DNA from: Phytophthora colocasiae
Taxonomy: Eukaryota > Oomycota > Peronosporomycetes > Peronosporales > Peronosporaceae
Reading direction: 5' to 3'
DNA length: 64,000 bases
Assembly: GCA_018806915.1 (NCBI GenBank)
Contig: JAGKQI010000101.1
Location: forward strand, 930,001-994,000
Shown in pieces: positions 11,312 to 20,187 of the stretch (position 1 is the stretch's first letter; every line of letters starts with the position of its first letter). Under the pieces are notes generated by a model, which saw only the letters and a list, made by a program, of their open reading frames with translations, made no database searches and was not told the DNA's origin. The position numbers were made by a program, and so were the translations under genes.

Positions 11312-12250
11312 CGCAAGTTGTATCACACGGGGATTCACTTCGAACTCGCTGCGTTAGAAACGACTGGTATTGACGTATGCAGTGAACCGTGACGAAAACC
11401 CCATTCAGTCCGGTGGACTACAACGTAAGTGTGTAATCGAGCAATGTCCTCTTGTCTTGTTGTTCCCGCAGGAAAAAGGATAATACACCGGCGCTCCCGG
11501 CACAGCTACCTTGTTGGTGCCCCATACTCAAAGAAATTCGGCGACGTTCGACGTGATTGAGGTCGTAATATAGTACGTCCCATCGTATCAACTTCAAATG
11601 GGTACAAAACGTCGGTAATGTAATGTTGGGCGTGATCAGGTGCAGCTGGTACGTCATCTCGACACATCACCTGTGATAAGCTTGAAACAAACTTGTTCTT
11701 GAACAAACGATCGTAAATAAGCAATAACGACTCGGTGTTTCGCGTAATTGAGCCAAACTTGCACTCGGTATTGTCATATCCAGCCCTCACTGCCGATCTC
11801 GATACACACAGCATGATCACCTCCAATGTTCCGCGATATCGAAGTGTAAGCTCTATCTAAGTTCAAGCACCACTTACTGTTGACAGTAAAATAAGTCCAA
11901 TACTCATTGCTGGCCTGTTTCTGAGGCAATTCGCGCAATACGACCAGGCCCACACTCGATCTTCGTTTTGGGTATCGCATCCCTCATCAGTCCCCAGTCC
12001 TTGATAATAACCCACGTAATTCAAATATCTACCATAGTCACCATTCGAGAATAGCCTGTACCCATCGCCTCCAAGTCGTGACCCTCCTTCATCTTCACCA
12101 GAGCGCCCAGGATCACCTTCCACTGGCGTCGACCGCCCTGTTTCACATGCATATACACAAATATAAAATTCTCATCCTGATCCAGATTTTACTCCGGACC
12201 AGCTTCGTCGGTCACGGTGAAGCAACCCGGTTTCTTCACCTGCCGTCCAC
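11299..12250. other. Gypsy-1 3' region between pol stop and 3' LTR
   Basis: This 950-bp stretch follows the pol stop codon and ends at the polypurine tract. It has short minus-strand ORFs (11506-11826, 106 aa; 11863-12123, 86 aa) without any domain that I recognise. It could be untranslated sequence, a decayed accessory ORF or captured host sequence. I see no tRNA or structured RNA in it. Confidence 0.6.
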
Positions 12251-15200
12251 CTACACCTCTTCATGTGACTGCATCACGCCGAATCGGTTTCGGTTCGCGT
12301 GGTCTCGCAAGAACGTGCTCAGTATAGCTCCGCAATTGAGGTCCGCCTCATCGACCCAAGTCGGATCATCATATCCGACCCAGTGTACCAGGAACTCTCG
12401 GTAAATCCTGCCGTAGCGAGTCCGCTTTCCGCATCGCATGTCGGAAATCCGCTCAACTTCGTACTCGTCGGCATCCAGATCTGGGGTCCAACTATCCTCC
12501 GGGAGCAAGGTTTCGTCGAAATCTAGGCGATCGGCCTCGTTCACGGTCAGCTCGACTCGGGGTCGGTCGGGAAAGTTCCGCACCAGTTTCAGCTTCGAGA
12601 CATGGACTATCGGGAATATGTGATACCCGGATCCCGCAATTTCCAGCTTGATCGTGAACTCATTGATCTTTTCTGCTACTCGGAACGGACCATGCCATAA
12701 ATGTGCCAATTTACGTGCGTAACCTTCCCTCACGCGATCGAGGTATAACCAGACACGGGACCCAACCTCGATCCCGTGGGGGTCGATCTCTTCGTTATGC
12801 CGATCCGCCCGATTAGCGATCGCTTCCCGCAAACGGACATTGACCTGTTCCCGCGACTGCTGATAGTATCTTTGGACCCTATATCGCCATCGACGAGGAT
12901 CACGATCGTGATGCCTGGTGGACCCAACTGGTATCGTAGCCTCCAACGTCGATCTCGGATCCCACCCGTGTACCAGATAATGAGGGGTATCTCCCCGGAT
13001 CCGGTCGTGGGCGGTGTTGATCGCGAACGTTAACCGCTCAGCGTATTCATCCCAGTCCTTCTGATCAAGATCCTGGACATACATCTTGATCGCCCTCGTT
13101 GCCGTCTGTACCATTCGTTCTGCTGTTCCATTGGCTTGGGGGCGATATGCCATCGTCGCTCGCTGCCGTTGCCCCAATATCCTGTTGAAGGATCGGAAGA
13201 AGTCGGACATGAAACCTGGCTCCCGATCGTGTCGGATGATCTCGCTGGCACCAAATCTTCGGAACACGCACTCCTCATAAGATTCCGCGATCGTCTGGGC
13301 GGATCGAGAGGAACTGGCCTTGGCAATCACATATCCCGAGAACAGATCGACCCAGATCAGCAACTCGGTGTTGCCCTTATCGGATCTGGGCAAGGACGGT
13401 ATATGGTCCATTGCTATTATCTGGAACGGGTAAGTCGCTTGCAAATTCCCTGGGGATTCGCCTTGGATAGTGGGTCTACCTTTTCCTGTCTCACAATCCA
13501 CGCACTCCCCCACGTATCGTTGCACGCTCCGATACAGTCCTCTCCAGTGGAAGTGATCCCGGATCCGTTGGTAGGTACGCCCGATTCCTTGGTGTCCGCC
13601 TTCGAGAGTCGTATGATAGTGGTGCAGGACATCCTGTTGTAGCGTTTCTGGGACCACCAGCTTCATCAGTCGGTCTCGATCGACGTCCGACCTCGGCGTT
13701 GGGGGACAGTAGAAAAGTAGATTATGTTCGTCTACCTCGTAGTCGGACGCAATCTTACTACAGGATCGCGATTCCGCTTGAGTGATGTCCGTAATCGGCC
13801 CGATCAGGTATTTCTTCAATCCTGCGATCCAAGCTTCTTCGTCCTGCGCCCGCTTGATCCGATCGATCCTCATCTCTCGGACCAACTCTTCTTGTAGGAC
13901 AGCGGCGTCCGACCTCATTCGAGCGGCTCGCGTAGTTACCGCGGACACTCGGACCACGAGATCTTCAGTCTTGGGGATCAGGATCTCGTCTAGTCGATTT
14001 AAGGTGACTAGATCCTGCTGATCTCCCTCGCTACGAACCTCGATCCCGCCTTGACGTTGTAGAGCGGCACTTGCTAGGCTGTCTGCGCTCCCGTTCCAGT
14101 CTCTCTTCACATGGACAAGCTCGTGATCTCCCCAATTCCGCAAATGATCCAGCACTTTCTGTTTCAGTAACGTCAATCCTGGCGCCTTACAGTCGATCTC
14201 GCCCCGGACTTGTCGGATCACCAGGTTCGAATCGCCACAAACGACCAAACGGCGGCGTTCTAACTGTGCGATCATGCCAAGACCTAGCAAGAGTCCACGG
14301 TATTCTGCTTCATTGACAGTAAGACTCTCCGCATAGTCTGATCTAGCCTTGATCACTTTCCACTCCGGCAAACTCCACACGATCGCGCTGAAAGCGCCTC
14401 CTCCTCGTTTCACGCGTGCCGAACCGTCGAAACTTACTACCCATAGCTCCTCACCTGGATCTACGGTGGGAATCGGCATCTGGATCTTACGTCTTGGTTC
14501 CTTCTGTGGCGCGATCGCGATCAGGGCTTCGTCGATCTCCGATCTAGGCGTTATATTAGCTGCGATCGCCCCCCGTATCTCATCCTCTCCCTTCGTACAC
14601 TTCGTGATCTCGAGTGTCCATACGGACAGAAGAGCAGACCATTGTCCCAGACGTCCTTGGAGGCCGACAGACTTGAACAGCCAGGCAAGCGTGGAGTGTC
14701 TGGTTAGGACCTTGATCCGACGTCCCACCAACAGGGTGTAGTGTAGATCCAAGATCCGAAGTAGAGCCAACACCTCCTTTTCGGCAACATTATAGTTTAG
14801 CTCGTTCGTCTTCAAGGTTCGGCTGGCAAACGCGACCGGGTGGTAGATCGGGTCGTGTTCCTGCATAAGTGCGGCGGAAATCGCCCAGTCACTAGCATAC
14901 ACGATCACCACGGGTAACTTCGTCATGTCGAAGTGACGAAGGATCGGGGTCGACGCGATCTTGGTTTTCAAGGCTGTAAACGCCCTGTGTGCCCTACCCC
15001 ACCTCTCGTCGCCAGCTTTTTGGGCCAGATTGGCTTCGACCTCGCTTGAACAGGGGGGAGGCATCGCCCCCAAGTCGGGATCCGGTGTACTATCCCCCTT
15101 TTGAGTCGAGGTGTCTGGTGATCCATCCTGATTCGACTTAAGCGCAACGGGATCTCGCGTGATCGGGTCCGTACTATCCATGATCTTTCGAAGATCTAGT

Positions 15201-17959
15201 CGCTTCTTCAGTTCTGCGAACTCCACCTCACGTAGTTCATATAGGACCGATGCATAGATCGCATAATCCTCAATGAACCGACTATAGTAATTCAAACTTC
15301 CCAGGAACGATTGCATGGATCGGAGTGATCCGGGGAATGGTAGATCCGTCAGAGACTTTAGGTCTTTCGGGTTTGCCTCCAATCCGTCGATCGACACTTT
15401 GTGTCCGAGATATTCCACCTTATCCATGCCCCAGAAGCTCTTCGCCACACTGATCGAGAGATTCCACTTATCACAGGCCTCCAATAGGTCTTCCACCCGA
15501 TCGCACATTTGATCCCATGTTCCAGCCGTGATCAAGATATCGTCGATGTATGATCTCCGTCCTAGAACCGACGGGCGACCAGGATCCTCCGGGATCCCTG
15601 ATTCAAACACATCTGCAGAGTCTTCCGTATTCCCTGACTGGGAGATCTTCAAAAATCCATATAGGGCGTTGTCCACAAGACGTTGATAGATCTGAGGGGC
15701 GTTCTTCAGCCCGAACGGCATGCGATTCCACTCGAAGAGGCCGAACGGGGTGATGAAAGCTGAGATCGCGCGAGCTCGATCGGTCATTGATACGACCCAG
15801 AATCCACTCGCCATGTCTAATGAACAATACCACAGAACCTTGTCAAGATCTTCTAACAGGTCATTGATCAGAGGCATTGGGTAGATCATCAGCCTCGTGA
15901 GACCGTTCACCAGCCGATAATCGATACATAGTCGGATGTCTACGCCGTTCTTCTTGATGATCACCACGATCGGAGACGCCCATGGCGAGGTCGATGGCCG
16001 GATGATCTTGGCAGCTAGGAGTCCTTTGATGAGATCCGATACTTTCTCGCGGAACTGTGGCGCCACCTTTCGGACTCGTTGTGCGATCGGCTTTGCGTCA
16101 CCCACGTCGATATCGCATATAACACCCCTGGCCGCTGGAGGAAGTGCGTTTCCCTTTCCGATCAGGAGATGTCGCTTCTTCCAAATAATCTGTCGAAGTT
16201 TCTCGATCTCCTCCGGGGTAGCCGATCCCGGATTTCCTACTTGCAGATCTTCGATCCTGACTTCTTCAGTGGTGGAAATCTGGATCTCCGGTACTACTGC
16301 GAGATTATCGGCTAGATCTTCGGCCGAAAAATCGCCACTTTCGTGTAAGTGGGTCTGATCAGCGTTCTCGATCCCTTCAGGAGATGTCGGATCCGGTTCA
16401 TCCGTTGATTGATCACGCAGCCTATCGTCCTTGGCTGTCCAGATCGGGGTGTCTTTAACCATGGGGACGGCATCGGCGTCGGATACATGTTGGATCTCGA
16501 TTTGAAAATCTGGTTTTTCTGTTTTTACCTCGATTTCCTCTTCACATGTCCGATCTGTCCGACCTGGGGCCTGATCTGGCAAGCTCTCATTCGTCTCAGT
16601 CTCACCATTCGTCTCAGTCTCACCGCCCCCAGCTTCGCCACTCGGGGCCTTGTCGGAACTGATCGTGATCGGTGGGGTATCCATGGGATCCGGTTGGGGA
16701 TCGATGAATGCGACCTTGACTTCGGCCGTATCGGTCGGTGATCGCGGTTCCAATGTCGATATTGGTGCAGGATCAGGATCGGTCTTGATTGCCCCACCTC
16801 GACGGAGTATAGATCGCGGCGTAACGTAGGTTGGCCGTTCGACCGACGGTAAGGGGATCTCTACGGTTTCCTGAGGTTCCGGTCTTGCGTCCACTGTCGC
16901 TTCTAGAGCTAGATTCTGCCACTCCATGTAACGCCGGGACCCGACCGACACAAACCCGGGGTAGCGAGGAACTTTTTCTTGATCAAATACCATCCCGACA
17001 TGTAATCTGTGATCCAGTCGTAAAATCTTCTCGCTCAAATTCGTGATCACTAAGTACCGAGTTCGGCCGGGTCCATTTACCACGGTGGGTACCCATTGGT
17101 CGCCTCTGTTCACCCACAATTTCTCCGTCGCCGATAATTTCACTCTCGATGCGGCCTCTTCGGATCCCCCAACTGGGATATGTAGATCTTCTTCCAATTT
17201 TACCGATCTTACCTTCTCCCCGTATAATCTCTTGCGACCACTAAGTGGGATCCCCACTTCATTAGGTAAGCACATCGATCCCTTCGCAAGATCCATCCGG
17301 ACCCCAGCCGGGATCATGAAATCCATACCCAGGATCGCATCTTGCCCGGATAGATCCCCGATCCAAATATCGAAAAAGTAGACCAGGTATCCTGCAAGCG
17401 TGATCTTGATCCTCGTTCTTCCCTCGGTGGTGTACACATTATCACCGATCCCAACACACTCCTGTCTCTGACTAGTGTCAAAGTGGCACCCAACCTTACG
17501 AGCAAAGGTGGTATCCAAGATGGATACCTCGGCGCCAGTGTCCAGGAGCAAGATCGCTCTTTCATGATTAATCTTGCCTGAGATCTTGGCTTGGCGGAAC
17601 CATTTTCCTGGTGCGTGGTATTTCCAGTAACCCCTGGATTCTCCTTCCTTGAGATCCAAGGCCACTTCCGCACCAGATCGCGAGAACTCATCGATCCGGG
17701 GAAGACTCGCGATCTTAGCAGTATACGAATGCAACTTACATGTATTACCGCGCAGATCCGAATTCTCCCTATCTTGATCTCTCGATTTCTTGTTCACATA
17801 TGCATAGATGCAGTACTCAGAACGCTCGGCTCGTACCGGTTTCCAAACCGGCGAGCGTCCTAGTTTAACATCTTTTCCACCTTCTCGGGAAACAGTCCGG
17901 CATGTCGGGTCGGATCGTACCACTTGCGGATCTGGTTGTAGAATTCTTCCATGGGGCAT
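12251..17959 (-). CDS. pol: Gypsy-1 Pol polyprotein (PR-RT-RNH-aRNH-IN-chromodomain)
   Basis: The open frame is 1902 codons counted from its first Met. In life it is probably entered by a -1 frameshift near 17863, so the first ~32 codons may be unused. Approximate residue positions: aspartic protease LLLDTGAEVSIL (~137-148); reverse transcriptase with catalytic YIDD (~804-807); first RNase H (~1010-1140), where the usual DAS reads YAS and the usual YTDHS reads LTRHS, so two catalytic Asp are missing while the Glu of AEKEVLALL remains; second archaeal-type RNase H with SFDGSA (~1178), NEAEYRGL, CGDSN and WNGSADSLA, all four catalytic positions kept; integrase zinc finger HHYHTTLEGGH plus CVDC (~1447); DDE core with MDHI, RHDREPGF and NGTAERM; and a C-terminal chromodomain (EYEVERI, FLVHWVGYDDPTW, ~1825-1890). 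The frame is intact throughout and unusually rich in GATC. Confidence 0.95.
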   Translation of the reverse strand: MPHGRILQPDPQVVRSDPTCRTVSREGGKDVKLGRSPVWKPVRAERSEYCIYAYVNKKSRDQDRENSDLRGNTCKLHSYTAKIASLPRIDEFSRSGAEVALDLKEGESRGYWKYHAPGKWFRQAKISGKINHERAILLLDTGAEVSILDTTFARKVGCHFDTSQRQECVGIGDNVYTTEGRTRIKITLAGYLVYFFDIWIGDLSGQDAILGMDFMIPAGVRMDLAKGSMCLPNEVGIPLSGRKRLYGEKVRSVKLEEDLHIPVGGSEEAASRVKLSATEKLWVNRGDQWVPTVVNGPGRTRYLVITNLSEKILRLDHRLHVGMVFDQEKVPRYPGFVSVGSRRYMEWQNLALEATVDARPEPQETVEIPLPSVERPTYVTPRSILRRGGAIKTDPDPAPISTLEPRSPTDTAEVKVAFIDPQPDPMDTPPITISSDKAPSGEAGGGETETNGETETNESLPDQAPGRTDRTCEEEIEVKTEKPDFQIEIQHVSDADAVPMVKDTPIWTAKDDRLRDQSTDEPDPTSPEGIENADQTHLHESGDFSAEDLADNLAVVPEIQISTTEEVRIEDLQVGNPGSATPEEIEKLRQIIWKKRHLLIGKGNALPPAARGVICDIDVGDAKPIAQRVRKVAPQFREKVSDLIKGLLAAKIIRPSTSPWASPIVVIIKKNGVDIRLCIDYRLVNGLTRLMIYPMPLINDLLEDLDKVLWYCSLDMASGFWVVSMTDRARAISAFITPFGLFEWNRMPFGLKNAPQIYQRLVDNALYGFLKISQSGNTEDSADVFESGIPEDPGRPSVLGRRSYIDDILITAGTWDQMCDRVEDLLEACDKWNLSISVAKSFWGMDKVEYLGHKVSIDGLEANPKDLKSLTDLPFPGSLRSMQSFLGSLNYYSRFIEDYAIYASVLYELREVEFAELKKRLDLRKIMDSTDPITRDPVALKSNQDGSPDTSTQKGDSTPDPDLGAMPPPCSSEVEANLAQKAGDERWGRAHRAFTALKTKIASTPILRHFDMTKLPVVIVYASDWAISAALMQEHDPIYHPVAFASRTLKTNELNYNVAEKEVLALLRILDLHYTLLVGRRIKVLTRHSTLAWLFKSVGLQGRLGQWSALLSVWTLEITKCTKGEDEIRGAIAANITPRSEIDEALIAIAPQKEPRRKIQMPIPTVDPGEELWVVSFDGSARVKRGGGAFSAIVWSLPEWKVIKARSDYAESLTVNEAEYRGLLLGLGMIAQLERRRLVVCGDSNLVIRQVRGEIDCKAPGLTLLKQKVLDHLRNWGDHELVHVKRDWNGSADSLASAALQRQGGIEVRSEGDQQDLVTLNRLDEILIPKTEDLVVRVSAVTTRAARMRSDAAVLQEELVREMRIDRIKRAQDEEAWIAGLKKYLIGPITDITQAESRSCSKIASDYEVDEHNLLFYCPPTPRSDVDRDRLMKLVVPETLQQDVLHHYHTTLEGGHQGIGRTYQRIRDHFHWRGLYRSVQRYVGECVDCETGKGRPTIQGESPGNLQATYPFQIIAMDHIPSLPRSDKGNTELLIWVDLFSGYVIAKASSSRSAQTIAESYEECVFRRFGASEIIRHDREPGFMSDFFRSFNRILGQRQRATMAYRPQANGTAERMVQTATRAIKMYVQDLDQKDWDEYAERLTFAINTAHDRIRGDTPHYLVHGWDPRSTLEATIPVGSTRHHDRDPRRWRYRVQRYYQQSREQVNVRLREAIANRADRHNEEIDPHGIEVGSRVWLYLDRVREGYARKLAHLWHGPFRVAEKINEFTIKLEIAGSGYHIFPIVHVSKLKLVRNFPDRPRVELTVNEADRLDFDETLLPEDSWTPDLDADEYEVERISDMRCGKRTRYGRIYREFLVHWVGYDDPTWVDEADLNCGAILSTFLRDHANRNRFGVMQSHEEV
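17829..17869 (-). promoter_or_regulatory. -1 programmed ribosomal frameshift signal (gag/pol)
   Basis: On the minus strand the heptamer G UUA AAC (17869-17863) lies in the gag frame directly before the gag UAG stop. After a 6-nt spacer a stem-loop follows (17856-17829): GCUCG pairs with CGAGC and CCGGUUU with AAACCGG, giving up to 12 bp with a 2-nt bulge. Slipping back one base enters the pol frame exactly (Leu-Gly-Arg-Ser follow). GUUAAAC is an established slippery heptamer, used by equine arteritis virus. The frame arithmetic (gag codons start at positions divisible by 3, pol one base upstream) independently requires -1. Confidence 0.85.
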
Positions 17960-20187
17960 TCTCCAGCTTCATGGATCTCCCCACAACCACGGCATGTATA
18001 TAGACAGCGATCCGTTGGGTGGCCCCTCTTTCCGCACTTGTCACAGGTTAGACGTCTCCAGCAGTCCAGATCCGTGTGCTTCCGCGACCCACAATGCGAA
18101 CAGCGACCTCTATCGTGATCTGGTTGTCTGCGATCCGTGGTCCGGCCTCGGTCCTGCACGTTCGTGTGTGATCGCGACTGATCCTGTTGGTGGGGAGCGC
18201 TCCCAGCACCGATCGGCTTGTCTTCTGACGCGGCAAAATATATCCTCCGGAGATCGCCTTCAGAATCGGATCCATCCGATCCGGATATTTCTTCTGATTC
18301 TGAGCTCGGATCTTGAGTTTGGATCGCCCGTACCACCGCTCGGGTGGGAGCTGCCGGGGCACTGGCCGGTGCCTTTTGTCTGTACTTCGATCCGAACGCA
18401 GATTTACGCTGCCTGCTTTTCGCCCGTTCCCGGGCACGGAGTACCTCCTCCAGCTCCTCGACGTCACTCAGTCGGAGTAGGGTCAGCCGATCAGCTAACT
18501 CCGGATCTCCCAATGTCTCTATGTAGTGGTCCACATGTTCTCGGCGGGCCTTAGGGCTCCCGTCCTTGATCTTCAGTCTAGCACGTAAAGCCGCCACGTT
18601 GAGCCGGTAGAGATAATCGAGAGGGGTTTCTTCCGATCGCTTGCGAGCGTGATAGTATTGCCACGCGACCGACATACCCAACCCACAATATTGGGTCTGG
18701 AAACTGTCCAACAGATCCGCCCACTTGGTTTTCGTCGTTCGACTGAGCTGCCTGTACCAGTTCTTTGCCGGTCCCACCATCAGATCTGCAAACGTGAGGC
18801 ATTTCTCTTCTTCCGTAGCCTGATCGCGTTGGAACGCCGACTTGACTTTACTGATCCAGGCCCGAGCGCGATCTTCGTCCAGATCTTTACCCGCAAAATC
18901 TTTCAGATCCGAGATCGCTGAGATCCGGACCCGCTGGATCATCGACGATCCTCCTTGACCGATCGCCGCGGATGCGATCGTGGCTCGGCTCGACATCTGT
19001 CCCCCGGAACTTGGTATGCCCAGATCGTCCGGATCGTATTCCCATGCATCCGGATCCGAGGCTGTGACGGACTCCATTTCAACATCTAACTCCCCTTTGA
19101 TCGGCGATCGGGGTGTCGCGAGATTCCGTTCTTTCAAGAAACGATCCATCGCCATTTGAAAGTAGTCGTCCAACTTGTTGCTCGATCCAGTGGAGTTAGT
19201 CGTCGGCGCGGTCTGGTCCGTCCGGATCCGGCGATTTTCTTGCTGATCGGGCATCTTGACCTCCAGCTTCGCAGCCACCGATCGTGTATCCTGTTTCTTC
19301 ATACGCGATTTCAGGAACTTGGCGCCGGAGGGCCCTAACGACATGCGTTGCAGCCTTCTCGGACTATCTGAGTCTGGTTCCGAGGTCGCTGACGCGTAGC
19401 ATGACGACCCAGTCTGATAGCCTGGGTCGGGCGTCAGTGGGCGCTCGCTGACCAAGATCTTGAGGGAATCGAATAGATCCTGGGTCGCAGATTGAATCGC
19501 TTGCAGTTCCAAGTCAAATAGAGAGTTCGGGTCGAACTCTCCAGCCACCAAACCAGCTTCTTGGAGCAGATCAAGTAGGATCTTCACCGCGTTCAGGCGG
19601 TCAGAGCTAGTCCGGGGCTTCGACACTGGTCCGGTGAGGTTACCGATCTGGCGGACTTGTATGATCGTAAGAACAGGATCGTTAAGCAAGGTCTCGCTTA
19701 GCCTCTTCCTGTAGTAGGCCTGCTCGATCGCGTCCTTGGTGATCGTTGATCCTGGGTTGATCACATCTTCTGGCTCTGAGTCTGGAGCTTTCAATTTCGT
19801 CCGGGTGCTCTTGATCTTCTTTTTCTTGGTCGATCTTGGGGTAACAGTGGACTTGGTGAGCAGATTAGGTTTCAGCTTTGCTGATTCCTTATCGCTCGTG
19901 TGCGGATCTCGATTCTCATCGAGATCCGCAATGGCCCTCGAAGGGGCCTTGGGAGGAATTCGAGGTTTTTCTTCGAGATCTGGATTGCGATCCAGGTCTG
20001 CCTCGTGCCTGTCAGTAGAGATCCTCCCAGAACTCTGCTGATCTGTGGATCTTTCCGTTTTTAGCGGTGCCTCCGTCGATCCAACATTCGTAGGCACTTC
20101 TTCCCCTTGTTCTTCTTTAATCTTGACATCTTCTTGGGACTCACGGTGATATCCGAAGTCACCAGAAGATCCGGGCACGCGCACCAT
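17860..20187 (-). CDS. gag: Gypsy-1 Gag (nucleocapsid with three zinc knuckles)
   Basis: The 775-aa frame starts at the ATG that abuts the 5' LTR. The same frame is open 41 codons further back into the LTR (Met at 20310), so a longer product is possible if transcription starts upstream. The N-terminal half is charged, disordered and Lys/Glu-rich. A retrotransposon-gag domain follows (AWISKVKSAFQRDQ, NWYRQLSRTTKTKWADLL, ETPLDYLYRLN), then a basic segment and three zinc knuckles near the C-terminus: CSHCGSRKHTDLDC and CDKCGKRGHPTDRC (both CX2CX4HX4C), and CRGCGEIHEAGEC with a shortened X3 spacing. It packages element RNA in virus-like particles. It ends at UAG within the frameshift signal and overlaps pol by 100 nt. 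Confidence 0.93.
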   Translation of the reverse strand: MVRVPGSSGDFGYHRESQEDVKIKEEQGEEVPTNVGSTEAPLKTERSTDQQSSGRISTDRHEADLDRNPDLEEKPRIPPKAPSRAIADLDENRDPHTSDKESAKLKPNLLTKSTVTPRSTKKKKIKSTRTKLKAPDSEPEDVINPGSTITKDAIEQAYYRKRLSETLLNDPVLTIIQVRQIGNLTGPVSKPRTSSDRLNAVKILLDLLQEAGLVAGEFDPNSLFDLELQAIQSATQDLFDSLKILVSERPLTPDPGYQTGSSCYASATSEPDSDSPRRLQRMSLGPSGAKFLKSRMKKQDTRSVAAKLEVKMPDQQENRRIRTDQTAPTTNSTGSSNKLDDYFQMAMDRFLKERNLATPRSPIKGELDVEMESVTASDPDAWEYDPDDLGIPSSGGQMSSRATIASAAIGQGGSSMIQRVRISAISDLKDFAGKDLDEDRARAWISKVKSAFQRDQATEEEKCLTFADLMVGPAKNWYRQLSRTTKTKWADLLDSFQTQYCGLGMSVAWQYYHARKRSEETPLDYLYRLNVAALRARLKIKDGSPKARREHVDHYIETLGDPELADRLTLLRLSDVEELEEVLRARERAKSRQRKSAFGSKYRQKAPASAPAAPTRAVVRAIQTQDPSSESEEISGSDGSDSEGDLRRIYFAASEDKPIGAGSAPHQQDQSRSHTNVQDRGRTTDRRQPDHDRGRCSHCGSRKHTDLDCWRRLTCDKCGKRGHPTDRCLYTCRGCGEIHEAGECPMEEFYNQIRKWYDPTRHAGLFPEKVEKMLN
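20169..20186 (-). promoter_or_regulatory. Gypsy-1 primer-binding site
   Basis: TGGTGCGCGTGCCCGGAT begins one base after the 5' LTR on the minus strand. Its complement has the layout of a tRNA 3' end: CCA, discriminator A, a 7-nt acceptor strand and a GC-rich 5-nt T-stem strand. The initial A of the gag ATG is the base just before it, so primer site and start codon overlap. I could not assign the tRNA; it is not the tRNA-Gln of this array. Confidence 0.75.

Noticed and set aside
12776..17863. Plus-strand ORFs opposite Gypsy-1 pol (up to 168 aa)
   Set aside because: Shadows of the intact minus-strand pol with no motifs of their own.
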